From Paucilactobacillus oligofermentans DSM 15707 = LMG 22743 (GTDB taxonomy: Bacteria > Bacillota > Bacilli > Lactobacillales > Lactobacillaceae), in the NCBI RefSeq assembly GCF_001434315.1, contig NZ_AZFE01000031.1, positions 209,861 to 273,860 of the forward strand: a stretch of 64,000 nucleotides of DNA, written 5' to 3'. Positions within the stretch are counted from its first letter, which is position 1. Every line of letters begins with the position of its first letter. Below are positions 1 to 9,859 of this stretch, piece after piece. The position numbers and the translations under genes are program-made. The notes under the pieces are model-generated. The model was not told the origin of the DNA. It worked only from the letters and a program-made list of their open reading frames with translations, and ran no database searches.

Positions 1-171
1 AACAATTCCCTTAGGATTTAGTTTCTTTAGCTCTTCAGCCGTTGTCTTATGTGACATTAATTCTGAGTAAATACCAAAATCACGAATTCGTCTGGTAATT
101 AGTTGGTTGTATTGACTACCGAAGTCAAGTACAACGATTTTATCGAACGCATCAAGATTTATATTTGCCAC
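1..171 (-). CDS. guaA: GMP synthase (glutamine-hydrolysing), N-terminal fragment
   Basis: Only the first 57 codons are inside the window; the gene runs off the left edge. The protein begins at a GTG (169-171) preceded by AAGGGGTGG and reads [18 protein letters not shown], then [15 protein letters not shown]. This is the start of the class I glutamine amidotransferase domain of GuaA, which makes GMP from XMP with glutamine and ATP in the cytoplasm. It lies just downstream of coaA on the same strand, but a good promoter in the 88-base gap suggests it can be transcribed alone. The domain is clear; the rest of the protein cannot be seen. Confidence 0.93.
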   Translation of the reverse strand, partial: MANINLDAFDKIVVLDFGSQYNQLITRRIRDFGIYSELMSHKTTAEELKKLNPKGIV

Positions 172-209
172 TAATTGCCACCCCTTATTTTTAATTTAAC
201 AATGAATTT

Positions 210-238
210 ATTTTACGTGTTTTATCGCATTGGGTCAA
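210..238 (-). promoter_or_regulatory. Predicted sigma-A promoter of guaA
   Basis: On the minus strand TTGACC (233-238) and TAAAAT (210-215) are separated by 17 bases, about 40 bases upstream of the guaA GTG. No purine-riboswitch-like fold was recognised in the short leader. Confidence 0.6.
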
Positions 239-259
239 TCGTTATGCGAATTAATTTGT

Positions 260-1180
260 TTATTTTCGTAAATAGATATCATCAATTTTATGATGCTTGG
301 TTTTGTGTAAAATTACATCGGCGCGATTACGCGTTGGTAAGATGAATTCACGTAGATTGGTGTAGTCAATTTCACGCCAAATTTTCTTGGCATGTTCAAA
401 CGCCACGTTCCGGTCACCCGTTGCTAATGAATAGTAATAGTTGGTTGGATCCTTAAAGGCTGAGTCCAACAACATTCCAAACCGTTCCAAAAACCACTGC
501 TCAATCAAACGTGGATTAGCATCGACGTACAGCGAAAAATCAAAGAAGTCACTGATATATAGCATTTCGTTACTAGGCAATTGTAAAGTATTAATTCCCT
601 CAACAATTAAAATATCCGGCTTTTCCAATATTTGCGTTTCATCTGGCACAATGTCATAAATTTGATGCGAATAGACAGGGAGTTCTACAGCGTCTGCGCC
701 CGCCTTCAAATCATTCAAGAAGGTCAACATTTTTTCCATATCGTAAGATTCTGGAAAACCTTTACGGTTCATAATTTCTTTTTGTTGCAGTACCCGATTA
801 GGATATAAGAATCCATCGGTCGTAATCAAATCAACTTTGGCATCCGGTAAAAATTTTTCTAATAACTTAGCCAGTAATCGTGCCGAAGTACTTTTTCCCA
901 CCGCCACCGAACCAGCAATTCCTAAAATAAACGGCACCCGCTTTTGAGGTAACTGTAAAAAGTCGGTTTTTTCTTCTTGCCAACTAAGATACTCATTATA
1001 GCGTAGCTTGATTAACTTCGTTAGTGGTAGAAAGACTTCATCCACGTCTAACACAGAAATCCGGTCACTAAATGCCTTTATTTGGTTCAAGCTATTTTGA
1101 CTAATTTCAATTTTTTCATTTGAATAAAATTGTCGCCACTGATCACGTTCAAAGTGATAGTAGTTCATTAACTCTTCCAT
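260..1180 (-). CDS. coaA: Pantothenate kinase (type I, CoaA)
   Basis: Type I pantothenate kinase phosphorylates pantothenate with ATP, the first step of coenzyme A synthesis. The P-loop GSVAVGKS lies near residue 90, followed by the family segments [12 protein letters not shown] and GFPESYD and by [11 protein letters not shown] at the C terminus. I chose the ATG at 1180 (306 aa, [10 protein letters not shown]) because AAGAGG lies 6 bases before it. An in-frame ATG at 1195 would add five residues but has no ribosome binding site. The length is normal for the family. The gene is followed by guaA on the same strand. Confidence 0.95.
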   Translation of the reverse strand: MEELMNYYHFERDQWRQFYSNEKIEISQNSLNQIKAFSDRISVLDVDEVFLPLTKLIKLRYNEYLSWQEEKTDFLQLPQKRVPFILGIAGSVAVGKSTSARLLAKLLEKFLPDAKVDLITTDGFLYPNRVLQQKEIMNRKGFPESYDMEKMLTFLNDLKAGADAVELPVYSHQIYDIVPDETQILEKPDILIVEGINTLQLPSNEMLYISDFFDFSLYVDANPRLIEQWFLERFGMLLDSAFKDPTNYYYSLATGDRNVAFEHAKKIWREIDYTNLREFILPTRNRADVILHKTKHHKIDDIYLRK

Positions 1181-1260
1181 GCTTGGCCTCTTCATGATGT
1201 ATTTAACTCTATCATAATATCATAATTCGTTATTTTTATGTTTAATTAGCATCAATAACA

Positions 1261-1301
1261 AGAAAAAATGACATCATTCTATCAATTAGAATAATGTCAT
1301 T
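1261..1301 (-). terminator. Rho-independent terminator after ltaS
   Basis: Inverted repeat with 14-base arms (1267-1280 and 1288-1301), one mismatch and a 7-base loop. On the minus strand it is followed by a run of T, right after the ltaS stop at 1311. Confidence 0.75.
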
Positions 1302-1310
1302 TCACTTTTT

Positions 1311-3416
1311 TTAATTTGAAGCTGATGGGAAAGTATACTCACCAATATTTTTACCATTTAATTCTGGCGCATCCGTCGTGTACTCTGACAAGGTTGAACC
1401 ACCGTTTTCGGTTTCAATACTAGTTTTCTTTTCCTTTTGTGCTTTAGCTAAGTTTTGGAGTGATTTTTCAAGATTATAAGTGTAGTTCTTTTTATTAACC
1501 TTGGTAAATCCTTCTGGATGGAAGAATCGTAATAAATCACCATTAACGACTTTATCCGACATATTCAATTCAGTCGTCACATACTTCTGAATTTTATTGA
1601 TTGCAACAGTTTGTTTCTTGGTTGGATTCTTAATCTCTTTTCCAGTGGTCGTATCATAAGTTTTATTCCCATACTTAGTATACGTTGGACTGACAAAGTC
1701 ACCATCACGGAAGGAAACAATTTGATTACGATCCGTCGATAACAAGTCCTGGCCAAATTGAACAAAGCGATTCGAATCAATACCTAACAAGTTTTCAATC
1801 GTTGGTAAGACGTCGATTTCACCACCATAAGTGTGGTTAATCCCACCCTTTAAACCGGTCATTTCAATCATAAATGGTACTTTTTGGAACATCGCTAAAT
1901 CAAAGTTATCAACACTATCTTTACCTAAGATTTGGGCAATGGCTGACTTATGATTATCCGAGATCCCGTAATGATCACCATACAAGACAATCATACTATT
2001 GTCACGTAAGCCGGTCTTATCAAGATAACTATAGAATTCTTTAATCGATTCATCTAAATAATGAGCGGTTTGAACGTATGGATCAACCGTATCATCCCCA
2101 GTTTTCAAGGCACTAATTGATTTGTTCTTCGTGTCCAGAATGTATGGATAATGGTTCGTTACCGTAATTAGTTTGGCATAGAATGGTTGTGGTAATTGTT
2201 GAATATAATTCATCGAACTAGCCATAAAGATTTTATCTTTAATTCCATAACCAGCATCATAATCATCAATTTCTGGGAAGTATGACTTACTGAAGTAGTA
2301 GTCATAACCCCATGATTTATACGTGTTGTCTCGGTTCCAGAAACTAGGCACATCCCCATGGAATGCAGCTGATGTATATCCTTGCTCTTGGGCTAAGATT
2401 GCGGGGGCTGCTTGGAAGGTATTACTAGTTCCATCAACACTCATTGCTGAGCCTTCAGGTAACCCAAATAATGAAGTTTCCAACATTAATTCAGCATCGG
2501 ATGTTTTTCCTTGACCCACCTGATGGAAGAAGTTATCAAAGGCCAGCGTGTCACTTGAATGATAAATACTATTGATAAATGGTGTAACTTCCTCACCATT
2601 CACTTTGTAATCAATTACCCATTGTTGCAAACTTTCAAGATGCACAATAAAGACATTCTTACCTTTAGCAACACCAGAGTATTCAATATTGCCATTAACC
2701 CGATTCGACTTCAAAAAGTTTAAGACCGGCGTTAAATCTTTGGTATTTGCATTTGCTTTAATCGCACTATTCTTAGTTGTTTTAACCCCATCAATTACTG
2801 TATATGCTTGTAAGCCCAGATATTTAACTAAGTAATTGTTATCAAATGTTCGCGTAATTAAACCAGAACGATCTGCTTCTGCCATCCCTAAGTTAACCCC
2901 GAACAACAATACCCCTAACGTGGTAATGATTACGGCATAGCGACGCTTGAAATAACGCGTATCAATTCTAATCACATGAAAGGCTAACACGAGAATAATG
3001 ATAACCACATCTAAAAAGACAAATAAATCAGTTGGATTAAAAATTCCAACGATACTTTTACCTAAGTTATTCGATGCTGATCCCGAACTTTTAATCGTCG
3101 TAAACGTGATAAAATCAGAAAATTCACGATAATAGAGGATATTGGCAAAGAGCCACATTGATAGTAAGCCATTAATAATTGACATTAACCAATAGGCTAA
3201 TCGGCCACGGAAATACAACGCAATTCCTAGAAAAATTAACGCACCTGGAATGGTATTAAACGCTAATAGAAATTGTTGCATTCCTCCCGTTGCACCGAGT
3301 GTAAATTTAGTTTGATACGCCCAGTAACTCTTAACTGCAAATAAAATTACTGTGAGCGTGAAAAAGCCTAATCTTGTGTTTAGAACAGATTTAAATCGAT
3401 GTAACACACTGCTCAT
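1311..3416 (-). CDS. ltaS: Lipoteichoic acid synthase-type membrane sulfatase
   Basis: 701 aa from an ATG with GGAGG 7 bases upstream; an in-frame ATG 33 bases earlier precedes this site and is less likely. The N-terminal ~190 residues hold about five membrane segments. An extracellular alkaline-phosphatase/sulfatase domain follows, with HLESLQ (metal-binding Glu near 261) and GQGKTSDAE (catalytic Thr near 305), then YGDHYG and the RDGDF motif. This is the layout of LtaS, which polymerises glycerol phosphate from phosphatidylglycerol into lipoteichoic acid. A polar tail of about 100 residues rich in Lys, Thr and Ser ends the protein. A paralogous primase or phosphoethanolamine-type transferase cannot be excluded, but all LtaS motifs are present. 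Confidence 0.92.
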   Translation of the reverse strand: MSSVLHRFKSVLNTRLGFFTLTVILFAVKSYWAYQTKFTLGATGGMQQFLLAFNTIPGALIFLGIALYFRGRLAYWLMSIINGLLSMWLFANILYYREFSDFITFTTIKSSGSASNNLGKSIVGIFNPTDLFVFLDVVIIILVLAFHVIRIDTRYFKRRYAVIITTLGVLLFGVNLGMAEADRSGLITRTFDNNYLVKYLGLQAYTVIDGVKTTKNSAIKANANTKDLTPVLNFLKSNRVNGNIEYSGVAKGKNVFIVHLESLQQWVIDYKVNGEEVTPFINSIYHSSDTLAFDNFFHQVGQGKTSDAELMLETSLFGLPEGSAMSVDGTSNTFQAAPAILAQEQGYTSAAFHGDVPSFWNRDNTYKSWGYDYYFSKSYFPEIDDYDAGYGIKDKIFMASSMNYIQQLPQPFYAKLITVTNHYPYILDTKNKSISALKTGDDTVDPYVQTAHYLDESIKEFYSYLDKTGLRDNSMIVLYGDHYGISDNHKSAIAQILGKDSVDNFDLAMFQKVPFMIEMTGLKGGINHTYGGEIDVLPTIENLLGIDSNRFVQFGQDLLSTDRNQIVSFRDGDFVSPTYTKYGNKTYDTTTGKEIKNPTKKQTVAINKIQKYVTTELNMSDKVVNGDLLRFFHPEGFTKVNKKNYTYNLEKSLQNLAKAQKEKKTSIETENGGSTLSEYTTDAPELNGKNIGEYTFPSASN

Positions 3417-3556
3417 GATATTTCCTCCATCTTGTCTTAAAATCACCATATTTTATATTACGCTATTCCCAATAGATGACAATTAATTCTCGAAATATTT
3501 CCGAAATGTTTACCTTTTGTTCATATATTCGACAAAGTAATTTTATTAGTTACTAA

Positions 3557-3585
3557 ATTATACCTTAAACTATTTAGAACACCAA
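3557..3585 (-). promoter_or_regulatory. Predicted promoter of ltaS
   Basis: TTGGTG (3580-3585), 17-base spacer and TATAAT (3557-3562) on the minus strand, giving a leader of roughly 135 bases before the ltaS start. Confidence 0.5.
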
Positions 3586-3623
3586 AAGTTTCAAATATAA
3601 ATCATCAAACCAACATCAATTCC

Positions 3624-3655
3624 ACAAAAAAACACCACGAATTCGTAGTGTTTTA
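3624..3655 (-). terminator. Rho-independent terminator after helD
   Basis: Hairpin with arms AAAACACTACGAA and TTCGTGGTGTTTT on the minus strand (one G-T pair), ending in seven T. It starts within 15 bases of the helD stop. Confidence 0.8.
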
Positions 3656-3664
3656 ACTTATTTA

Positions 3665-5956
3665 TTAAATTGAATCATATAAATCAGTTGGAACTTGATC
3701 AAGTAGTGGTGTCATTGTTTGCACGCCAATCACTGACAATGCATGCATTGCTCGTGAACAAATCGTGTACAACAATTGTCGCTCATCTTCTTGCGCATAC
3801 TTTTCCGCATTGGCATCCCAGATAATTACGGAATCAAACTCTAATCCCTTCGCTAAGAACGATGGAATCACTAAGGTTCCGTTAGCCAACCGTTGATTTT
3901 CAGTCCGAATTAACGTGGTTTTAATCCCACGTGCAGCTAGTTGATCATGAATTCGTTCACTATCAGCCAATGTCTTACCAATAATTGCACTGGCATCGTC
4001 GTCTGACTGCACATCATTCAACACGTCAATCAAGCTTGATACGGCTTGCTCTTCTGTGGCTTCAATCAACACTCGTGGCTTAGCACCCGTTCGTTCAAAT
4101 GGTTCAATTGCTTCACCATTAGCCAAAATAGCCCGTGTAAATTCAGTAATTTCCTTGGTTGACCGATATGACTTCGTTAACTGCACAACTTCAGTTTTGT
4201 CAGGATCAAACATCGTATTCAACTGTGCCAATAATGTCCGACTATTTTCCTTGGTAAAGATGGCTTGATTTAAATCACCTAGCAAGGTAAAGCGTGCCCG
4301 TGGAAAACTAAACTTCAAATAAGCTAATTGGAACGCATCGTAGTCTTGCACTTCATCAACAAAAACATAACGAATATCACGTTCACCTTTTTTACCCGTA
4401 ATTAAATCATATAGGTAGAGATAAACCGTCACGTCATTAGCTGACAAATTGCGTTCTTTTAATTGATCGTAATTAACTGCCAAATGATCTTCCCAATTAT
4501 CCTTAGTTAAATCATATTTATCTAAGTTAATTAGATGTGGGGCCACCCGTTTAAAATTAATAAACTGGGCATTGATATTCAACCAGCGATTATGGTCAAT
4601 CGCTTTTTTTATTGGTTTAAAGGCTTTCAAAACTAGTTGACGAGCTAAGAATTTAAATTCTTTGTCGGCAGAATCAAACTCACGTGGTTGGTCACCGAAC
4701 AAACCATCAAGTTCTTGTTTCGTTAGATTTTGTACTTCTTCTTCAACCCATTTAGACTGGATTTCTGCACTCACCCGATGATTTAGCATCCGGACTAACT
4801 CTTCTTTGGTTGCATCTAAGCGGTTAGACAAATGATAGTTTTGATTAAATGAGTAATAAATTTCTTCAATTTTTTCGCGACTAAAGAACGGCTTACCGTT
4901 AAACATAATGTTACGGAATTTCATATCTTCTTTTTCAAGATGATGTGCATAGCGTTTCGTAGCATTAAAGAATTCTAAGCTGGTTTCCAAACGGGTAATA
5001 TTTGAATCAACTTTGGTTTGGTCATTTTCAAAACGTTGTTGTAAGGTTTGCACCTGCATATTTGGTAAACGACGATTAGCAAATTGAAAATACGTCATTT
5101 GAACCATGTTATGTTCACCTAATTCAGGTAACACTTGATTAATATAATCATTGAATAGTTGGTTAGGTGAGAACAAAATAACTTGTCCCGCATTCAAATT
5201 ACCTCGGTAACGATAGAGTAGCCAAGCAATTCGTTGCAGTACAGCCGCTGTTTTACCTGAACCGGCAGCTCCCTGAACAAAGAGTAAATCAGCACTGGTA
5301 TTACGAATGATTTTATTTTGAGCTTGTTGAATAGTAGTAACAATACTCTTCATTTTAGTATTAGAATGCGTCCCCAACGCTTCTAATAACATCTGATCGC
5401 CAACGGTTTCATCGGTATCATAGACTGTGACAATTACGCCGTCAGCAATTTGGAATTGACGCTTCAACTTCACATCAACCTCTTGTGGACCATCTGGTGT
5501 TTGGTAACTAATATTACCCAAACCACCATCATAATAAATACTTGAAATTGGTGCGCGCCAATCATAAACCAGAAAATGATCTGGTCGATCAGTAAATGAT
5601 GCTAACCCAATATAAATAGTTTCATCATTTGCTTCGCCATTTTCATGGAAATCAATCCGTGCAAAATAAGGGGTTTCTTTTAATTTAGTTAATGTTTCTA
5701 AATTACGTTCAGCATGTGAGCGACTAGTTTCACGTTGTTCCAACATTTGTTGTTGTTGACGCACTGACATCGCGGTTTCAACCATTCCGCTGTAAGTCGT
5801 ACCATTAATTTTAATATCGTTAAATTGATTACCAATATCTTTAACATCTTTATTGGCATCGTTAATGTTTTGCTCAACTTTTTGAGTAGCGGCATCTATT
5901 TTACCAATTACCTCATCGAGATGTTCTTGTTCATATTTTTGAATTGAATCAGCCAA
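3665..5956 (-). CDS. helD: RNA polymerase recycling motor HelD (UvrD-like helicase family)
   Basis: 763 aa, starting at TTG (5954-5956) with GGGAGG 9 bases upstream. The first ~90 residues are a charged coiled coil, as in Gram-positive HelD, where the N-terminal arm inserts into RNA polymerase. The UvrD-type ATPase follows: Walker A GAAGSGKT at 229-236, Walker B FVDEVQDYD near 525, GDLNQAIF and SYRSTKEI. HelD uses ATP to remove stalled RNA polymerase from DNA. The charged N-terminal arm and lack of nuclease motifs favour HelD over UvrD, PcrA or RecB-like proteins. It has its own promoter and terminator. Confidence 0.9.
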   Translation of the reverse strand: MADSIQKYEQEHLDEVIGKIDAATQKVEQNINDANKDVKDIGNQFNDIKINGTTYSGMVETAMSVRQQQQMLEQRETSRSHAERNLETLTKLKETPYFARIDFHENGEANDETIYIGLASFTDRPDHFLVYDWRAPISSIYYDGGLGNISYQTPDGPQEVDVKLKRQFQIADGVIVTVYDTDETVGDQMLLEALGTHSNTKMKSIVTTIQQAQNKIIRNTSADLLFVQGAAGSGKTAAVLQRIAWLLYRYRGNLNAGQVILFSPNQLFNDYINQVLPELGEHNMVQMTYFQFANRRLPNMQVQTLQQRFENDQTKVDSNITRLETSLEFFNATKRYAHHLEKEDMKFRNIMFNGKPFFSREKIEEIYYSFNQNYHLSNRLDATKEELVRMLNHRVSAEIQSKWVEEEVQNLTKQELDGLFGDQPREFDSADKEFKFLARQLVLKAFKPIKKAIDHNRWLNINAQFINFKRVAPHLINLDKYDLTKDNWEDHLAVNYDQLKERNLSANDVTVYLYLYDLITGKKGERDIRYVFVDEVQDYDAFQLAYLKFSFPRARFTLLGDLNQAIFTKENSRTLLAQLNTMFDPDKTEVVQLTKSYRSTKEITEFTRAILANGEAIEPFERTGAKPRVLIEATEEQAVSSLIDVLNDVQSDDDASAIIGKTLADSERIHDQLAARGIKTTLIRTENQRLANGTLVIPSFLAKGLEFDSVIIWDANAEKYAQEDERQLLYTICSRAMHALSVIGVQTMTPLLDQVPTDLYDSI

Positions 5957-5989
5957 CTATCTCTGCCTCCCAGGGTTTTTAATTGTACA

Positions 5990-6019
5990 ATTATAGCATT
6001 TAAACTACACCGCTTTCAA
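5990..6019 (-). promoter_or_regulatory. Predicted sigma-A promoter of helD
   Basis: TTGAAA (6014-6019), 18-base spacer and perfect TATAAT (5990-5995) on the minus strand, about 30 bases before the TTG start. Confidence 0.65.
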
Positions 6020-6135
6020 ATAATTATTAAAGATTATCCAAAGATAACTAAAGTTAACTCAAAAAAAGGTAAAAATAGTAGTTTTTTTGATCATAGAAAC
6101 TTAAAATATAAGTAAATATCTGATGGAGGATTGGC

Positions 6136-6786
6136 ATGGATCAAATTATATATGGAATTACCCACATTGAAGACATCATCATGTCAATCATCACTTGGCT
6201 TGGGCCATGGAGTTATATCGTGTTATTCACTTCAACCTTTATGGAAACTGGCTTAGTTATCTTTCCTTGGTTACCAGGTGAATCATTGATTTTTGTTACA
6301 AGTACCTTAGCTGCCTTACCAAATACCCCGTTAGAAATTGTTCCTTTAGCCGCGACTTTCTTTGTCGCTGCCGTCTGCGGTGACATCGTTAATTATCATA
6401 TTGGTAAAACCCTGATGAAATGGAGCTTCTTTCGTCGGCGAATTATTGGCCCTAACGTCCAAAAAGCCGAACTATTTTTTAATACGCATGGTGGCAAGGC
6501 CATTATCTTTGGCCGCTTCATCCCCGTCATTCGAACTTTCGTCCCCTTAGTCGCGGGAACTTCTAAATTTAACTTCAAAAAATTCATGCTCGCTAATTTA
6601 GCCGGGGTTAGTCTTTGGGTGGCGATTGCTAGTATCTTAGGCTACTTCTTTGGCACGATTCCATTTGTTAAAGACCATCTTTCATTTGTAATTATCAGCA
6701 TTGCCCTAATTACAATGCTACCGGCACTAGTTTTATGGATTACTAAGTTTATTCGTCGAAAAATTATTGACCGAAACATGCAGTAA
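6136..6786 (+). CDS. DedA family membrane protein
   Basis: 216 aa with GGAGGA 5 bases before the ATG. It has about five hydrophobic segments and the DedA (SNARE-associated Golgi) core: FPGWLP-like FPWLPGES near 50, then GRFIPVIRTFVPLVAG near 125-140, where the Arg residues are conserved. DedA proteins are linked to lipid flipping (undecaprenyl phosphate or phospholipids) and membrane homeostasis. The exact substrate is not evident here. It is divergent from helD and followed 72 bases later by a phosphatase gene with its own promoter. Confidence 0.88.
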   Translation: MDQIIYGITHIEDIIMSIITWLGPWSYIVLFTSTFMETGLVIFPWLPGESLIFVTSTLAALPNTPLEIVPLAATFFVAAVCGDIVNYHIGKTLMKWSFFRRRIIGPNVQKAELFFNTHGGKAIIFGRFIPVIRTFVPLVAGTSKFNFKKFMLANLAGVSLWVAIASILGYFFGTIPFVKDHLSFVIISIALITMLPALVLWITKFIRRKIIDRNMQ

Positions 6787-6805
6787 CGCCACTTCAAACC
6801 TGTCA

Positions 6806-6833
6806 TTGTGGTACACTTACTATGTAATATAAA
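6806..6833 (+). promoter_or_regulatory. Predicted promoter of the histidine phosphatase gene
   Basis: TTGTGG (6806-6811), 16-base spacer and TATAAA (6828-6833), about 25 bases before the ATG at 6859. Confidence 0.45.
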
Positions 6834-6858
6834 TGACAAAATAAAGGGGTATTTTCTT

Positions 6859-7512
6859 ATGGCAATCAATGTTTACTTTGTTCGACATGGACAAACATAT
6901 CTCAATAAATATGATCGATTACAAGGTTGGTCGGACGCCCCACTAACCGAAAAAGGGCTTACTGACGGCACTCATGCTGGCCAAGCCCTATCAACTATTA
7001 ACTTTGACTATGCTTTTAGTAGTGATTTAGCTCGGACTATTACCACTGCTAAATTAATTTTAGCGGAGAATCCCTCACCAATCACTGAACCTACACCAAG
7101 TAGTTTCTTCCGTGAAGAATTCTTTGGTTACTTTGAAGGTGCAGATGGTCCATCAACTTGGAACTATCTTGGTCGTCCTTACGGCTATAATAGTTTCTCT
7201 GAAATGATTGCTGGTTTAACCATTGAAAAAACTCGTGACATCATTGCTGCTGCTGATACTTTTGGTGATGCTGAAGATGACGCCACTTTCCAAGCACGGA
7301 TGGATCAAGGCCTCGCATTGCTTCGCCAACAACCAGATAACACGAATGTTTTAGTAGTTTCTCATGGGACAACCATTCGCTCATTAGTGAGTCGATTTGC
7401 CCCTGAATACAATCCAACTAGTTCACCTGTTAATGGAAGTATTACTAAATTTAGTCTTACACCTACTGAAACCAAGGTCGACTTTTTCAATCTAGTTTCC
7501 TTACCAAAATAA
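6859..7512 (+). CDS. Histidine phosphatase family protein (phosphoglycerate mutase-like)
   Basis: 217 aa. I chose the ATG at 6859 because AAGGGG lies 9 bases upstream; an upstream in-frame ATG at 6808 sits inside the promoter. The N terminus MAINVYFVRHGQT carries the RHG motif with the phospho-accepting His. GWSDAPLTEKG follows, and the second catalytic His is in VVSHGTTIR near residue 172. The family includes cofactor-dependent phosphoglycerate mutases and many broad phosphatases. This LAB type is usually the latter, so no gene symbol is given. It precedes hflX by 25 bases and is probably co-transcribed with it. Confidence 0.87.
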   Translation: MAINVYFVRHGQTYLNKYDRLQGWSDAPLTEKGLTDGTHAGQALSTINFDYAFSSDLARTITTAKLILAENPSPITEPTPSSFFREEFFGYFEGADGPSTWNYLGRPYGYNSFSEMIAGLTIEKTRDIIAAADTFGDAEDDATFQARMDQGLALLRQQPDNTNVLVVSHGTTIRSLVSRFAPEYNPTSSPVNGSITKFSLTPTETKVDFFNLVSLPK

Positions 7513-7537
7513 ATCGAAAACCGAGGAATAATTATAC

Positions 7538-8812
7538 ATGGATACAATGCCGCCAATTGAATCAGTAATTATCGCTGGCTTGAATAATAGCCAAACAAGC
7601 TTTGAATACTCGATGAATGAATTAGCTGAACTAGTTAAAGCAAATAACATGGAAGTTAAAGACAAACTAGTTCAAAACTTAGATCGCCCGAATGCCGCTA
7701 CTTACTTTGGTAAAGGTAAGGTTGAGGAATTGGCCGAAGCAGCTCGTGCTGCTGATGTTCACACCATCGTTACTAACGATGAGTTAAGTCCCAGCCAAAT
7801 TCGTAACCTTGAAGCAGCAACTGGCGCTCGTTTGTTAGATCGCACTGCCTTAATTCTTGAAATTTTTGCCAAACGTGCTCAATCTAAAGAAGCCAAATTA
7901 CAAGTTGAAATTGCCCAATTAAAGTACCGTTTACCACGTTTAAGAACTAGTGCTAACCAAAGCCTTGATCAACAAACTGGTGCCGGTGGTGGTAGTTTTA
8001 CCAACCGTGGTTCTGGTGAAACTAAACTTGAAATGAATCGTCGAACCATTGAAAATTCAATCGCTCACTTACGTGGTGAACTCGATGAAATCAATAAATC
8101 AGCGGTCACTCGTCGCCAACAACGAATTAAAAATGAAATGCCAATGGTCGCCTTAGTTGGTTATACTAATGCTGGTAAGTCAACGGTTATGAACGGTTTA
8201 GTTCGTAATTACGGTGTTGATGAGGATAAGCAAGTCTTTGAAAAAGATATGTTATTCGCAACTCTAGACACTAGTGTTCGTCGACTAACTTTACCTGATC
8301 AAAAAGAATTCTTGTTAAGTGATACAGTTGGGTTTGTTAGCAAGTTACCTCATAACTTAGTTGAATCATTTAAGTCAACCTTAGCTGAAGCTTCCCAAGC
8401 CGATTTATTACTGCAAGTTATCGACTACTCAGATCCGCATCATCAAGAAATGATGAAAACAACTGCTGACACACTTGAAGCAATTGGCATTAAAGATATT
8501 CCGATGATTAATATCTTTAACAAAGCAGATAAAATGGAAATTAGCTATCCAACCATGGAAGGCGAAAATCAGATTATTATGTCTGCTATTCAACCTGAAT
8601 CTTTGGATATGTTAACTGATTTAATCAAAAAAATTATCTTTAAAGATTTTGTCACGACTACCCTATTGATTCCATTTACAGAAGGTAATGTTGTCGCTTA
8701 TCTTAATGAAAAAGCTAACGTCATTAACACGGATTATGTTGCTAATGGTACCCAAATTGAAGTTGAATTATCAACCAATGACTATAAACGTTACGCTAAA
8801 TATGAACTATAA
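7538..8812 (+). CDS. hflX: GTPase HflX
   Basis: 424 aa with GAGGAA 9 bases before the ATG. The N-terminal HflX domain contains the Gly-rich linker QQTGAGGGSFTNRG at about 145-158 and the coiled segment ETKLEMNRR. A Ras-like G domain follows: G1 GYTNAGKS at 208-215, G3 DTVGF and G4 NKAD. HflX is a ribosome-splitting GTPase that rescues stalled 70S ribosomes under stress. Length and motif order are standard. The gene ends at a strong bidirectional terminator. Confidence 0.95.
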   Translation: MDTMPPIESVIIAGLNNSQTSFEYSMNELAELVKANNMEVKDKLVQNLDRPNAATYFGKGKVEELAEAARAADVHTIVTNDELSPSQIRNLEAATGARLLDRTALILEIFAKRAQSKEAKLQVEIAQLKYRLPRLRTSANQSLDQQTGAGGGSFTNRGSGETKLEMNRRTIENSIAHLRGELDEINKSAVTRRQQRIKNEMPMVALVGYTNAGKSTVMNGLVRNYGVDEDKQVFEKDMLFATLDTSVRRLTLPDQKEFLLSDTVGFVSKLPHNLVESFKSTLAEASQADLLLQVIDYSDPHHQEMMKTTADTLEAIGIKDIPMINIFNKADKMEISYPTMEGENQIIMSAIQPESLDMLTDLIKKIIFKDFVTTTLLIPFTEGNVVAYLNEKANVINTDYVANGTQIEVELSTNDYKRYAKYEL

Positions 8813-8814
8813 TA

Positions 8815-8848
8815 AAAATTCGCTTAGCAGCTGCTGAGCGAATTTTTT
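8815..8848. terminator. Bidirectional terminator between hflX and the TauE-type gene
   Basis: Near-perfect hairpin centred on AGCAGCTGCT with A-rich and T-rich flanks on both sides, so it can end the convergent genes on either strand. Confidence 0.8.
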
Positions 8849-8850
8849 GA

Positions 8851-9732
8851 CTATTTAATTATTTTTTCAGTTACCTTTGCGGAACGCCATAGTTGATATG
8901 CTGTCCAAAAACTAATCGCAACAATCAGCCAACCGAGCATTTCTATTGATAAGCCTTTAACCAAAGTTGCGGCAATCACAACGCCCACAATCCCACCAAA
9001 GATAAACCCAATAATGCCTTTTAATGAATATCGATTACTGCGCATAAAGTTAACACTGGTAACCGGCATTAAAATTGCACACGATAGCATCATAATTGGA
9101 AAGGCAGCAATTGGTTTTAAACCTAAGAAGTATACTAAAACCATACATGGTGCATATAAGCCAACTCCAGCCGACATCAGCATCCCCAATATAAAGTTAC
9201 CGATTATCCCGATTACTAAGGCTCCACCAGTCAAACCAACCGCATTATTATGAACCGCAATAATTGAAATTAAGCCCATTTTATTAATTGCCATTAAAAT
9301 TGCCGTTGCAACTAACGCGGTAGCCATAATTTTCTGAATCATCGCTTGATTTAAACGAACAACTACTTCACTTCCAATCAGCGAACCAATTACTGCAGCC
9401 AAGACCATTGAAATTAACGTAGTAATTTCCACATTAACCGCCGTCACAAAAAATAATGCTTCAACTACGGTTGGGATAGCGTGTCCCATATACATCGTTC
9501 CCGGTAAATTACGCTTATCATCCAGATAGTTAGTCCATTGAAAAAGTGTGGTTGTCGTCACAAAACTACCAACACCTAGAGTATCTAAAAAATCGGTAAG
9601 CATTCCAATTCCAAAGCCTAATGCCTGATCACCTGCATTAAAAGACACTCGCTGTTTAATTATTTGGGATACAATTAATGCACCTAAAATGATTGCACAA
9701 GCAATCAACACGATTATAATCGCTGTTATCAT
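8851..9732 (-). CDS. TauE/SafE family sulfite exporter-like membrane protein
   Basis: 293 aa with AAGGAG 7 bases before the ATG. About eight to nine hydrophobic helices arranged as two repeats, with the family-type GFGIGMLTDFLDTLGVGS segment near residues 39-56. TauE/SafE proteins are putative anion or organosulfur exporters; a substrate cannot be assigned. The gene stands alone, with the shared hflX terminator behind it and no partner enzyme beside it that would suggest a substrate. Confidence 0.85.
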   Translation of the reverse strand: MITAIIIVLIACAIILGALIVSQIIKQRVSFNAGDQALGFGIGMLTDFLDTLGVGSFVTTTTLFQWTNYLDDKRNLPGTMYMGHAIPTVVEALFFVTAVNVEITTLISMVLAAVIGSLIGSEVVVRLNQAMIQKIMATALVATAILMAINKMGLISIIAVHNNAVGLTGGALVIGIIGNFILGMLMSAGVGLYAPCMVLVYFLGLKPIAAFPIMMLSCAILMPVTSVNFMRSNRYSLKGIIGFIFGGIVGVVIAATLVKGLSIEMLGWLIVAISFWTAYQLWRSAKVTEKIIK

Positions 9733-9809
9733 TTATTTTCTCCTTGTTATTCGTCCAAATAACATTATAAGAAATCTTGACTAAGATTACCATCTCTTTT
9801 AATCCATAT

Positions 9810-9844
9810 AAAAATACCATCAATGAATTTACTTCATCAATGGC
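9810..9844 (-). terminator. Terminator after the hydroxyacid dehydrogenase gene
   Basis: On the minus strand, arms GCCATTGATGAA and TTCATTGATGGT pair through several G-T wobbles, followed by five T. The wobbles make it effective mainly on this strand. Confidence 0.65.
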
Positions 9845-9859
9845 ATCTATACATATTAA

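Noticed and set aside
172-259. Purine riboswitch before guaA
   Set aside because: The leader after the predicted promoter is too short for a riboswitch aptamer and expression platform.
7362-7556. Minus-strand frame across the phosphatase/hflX junction
   Set aside because: Shadow of two well-supported plus-strand genes.
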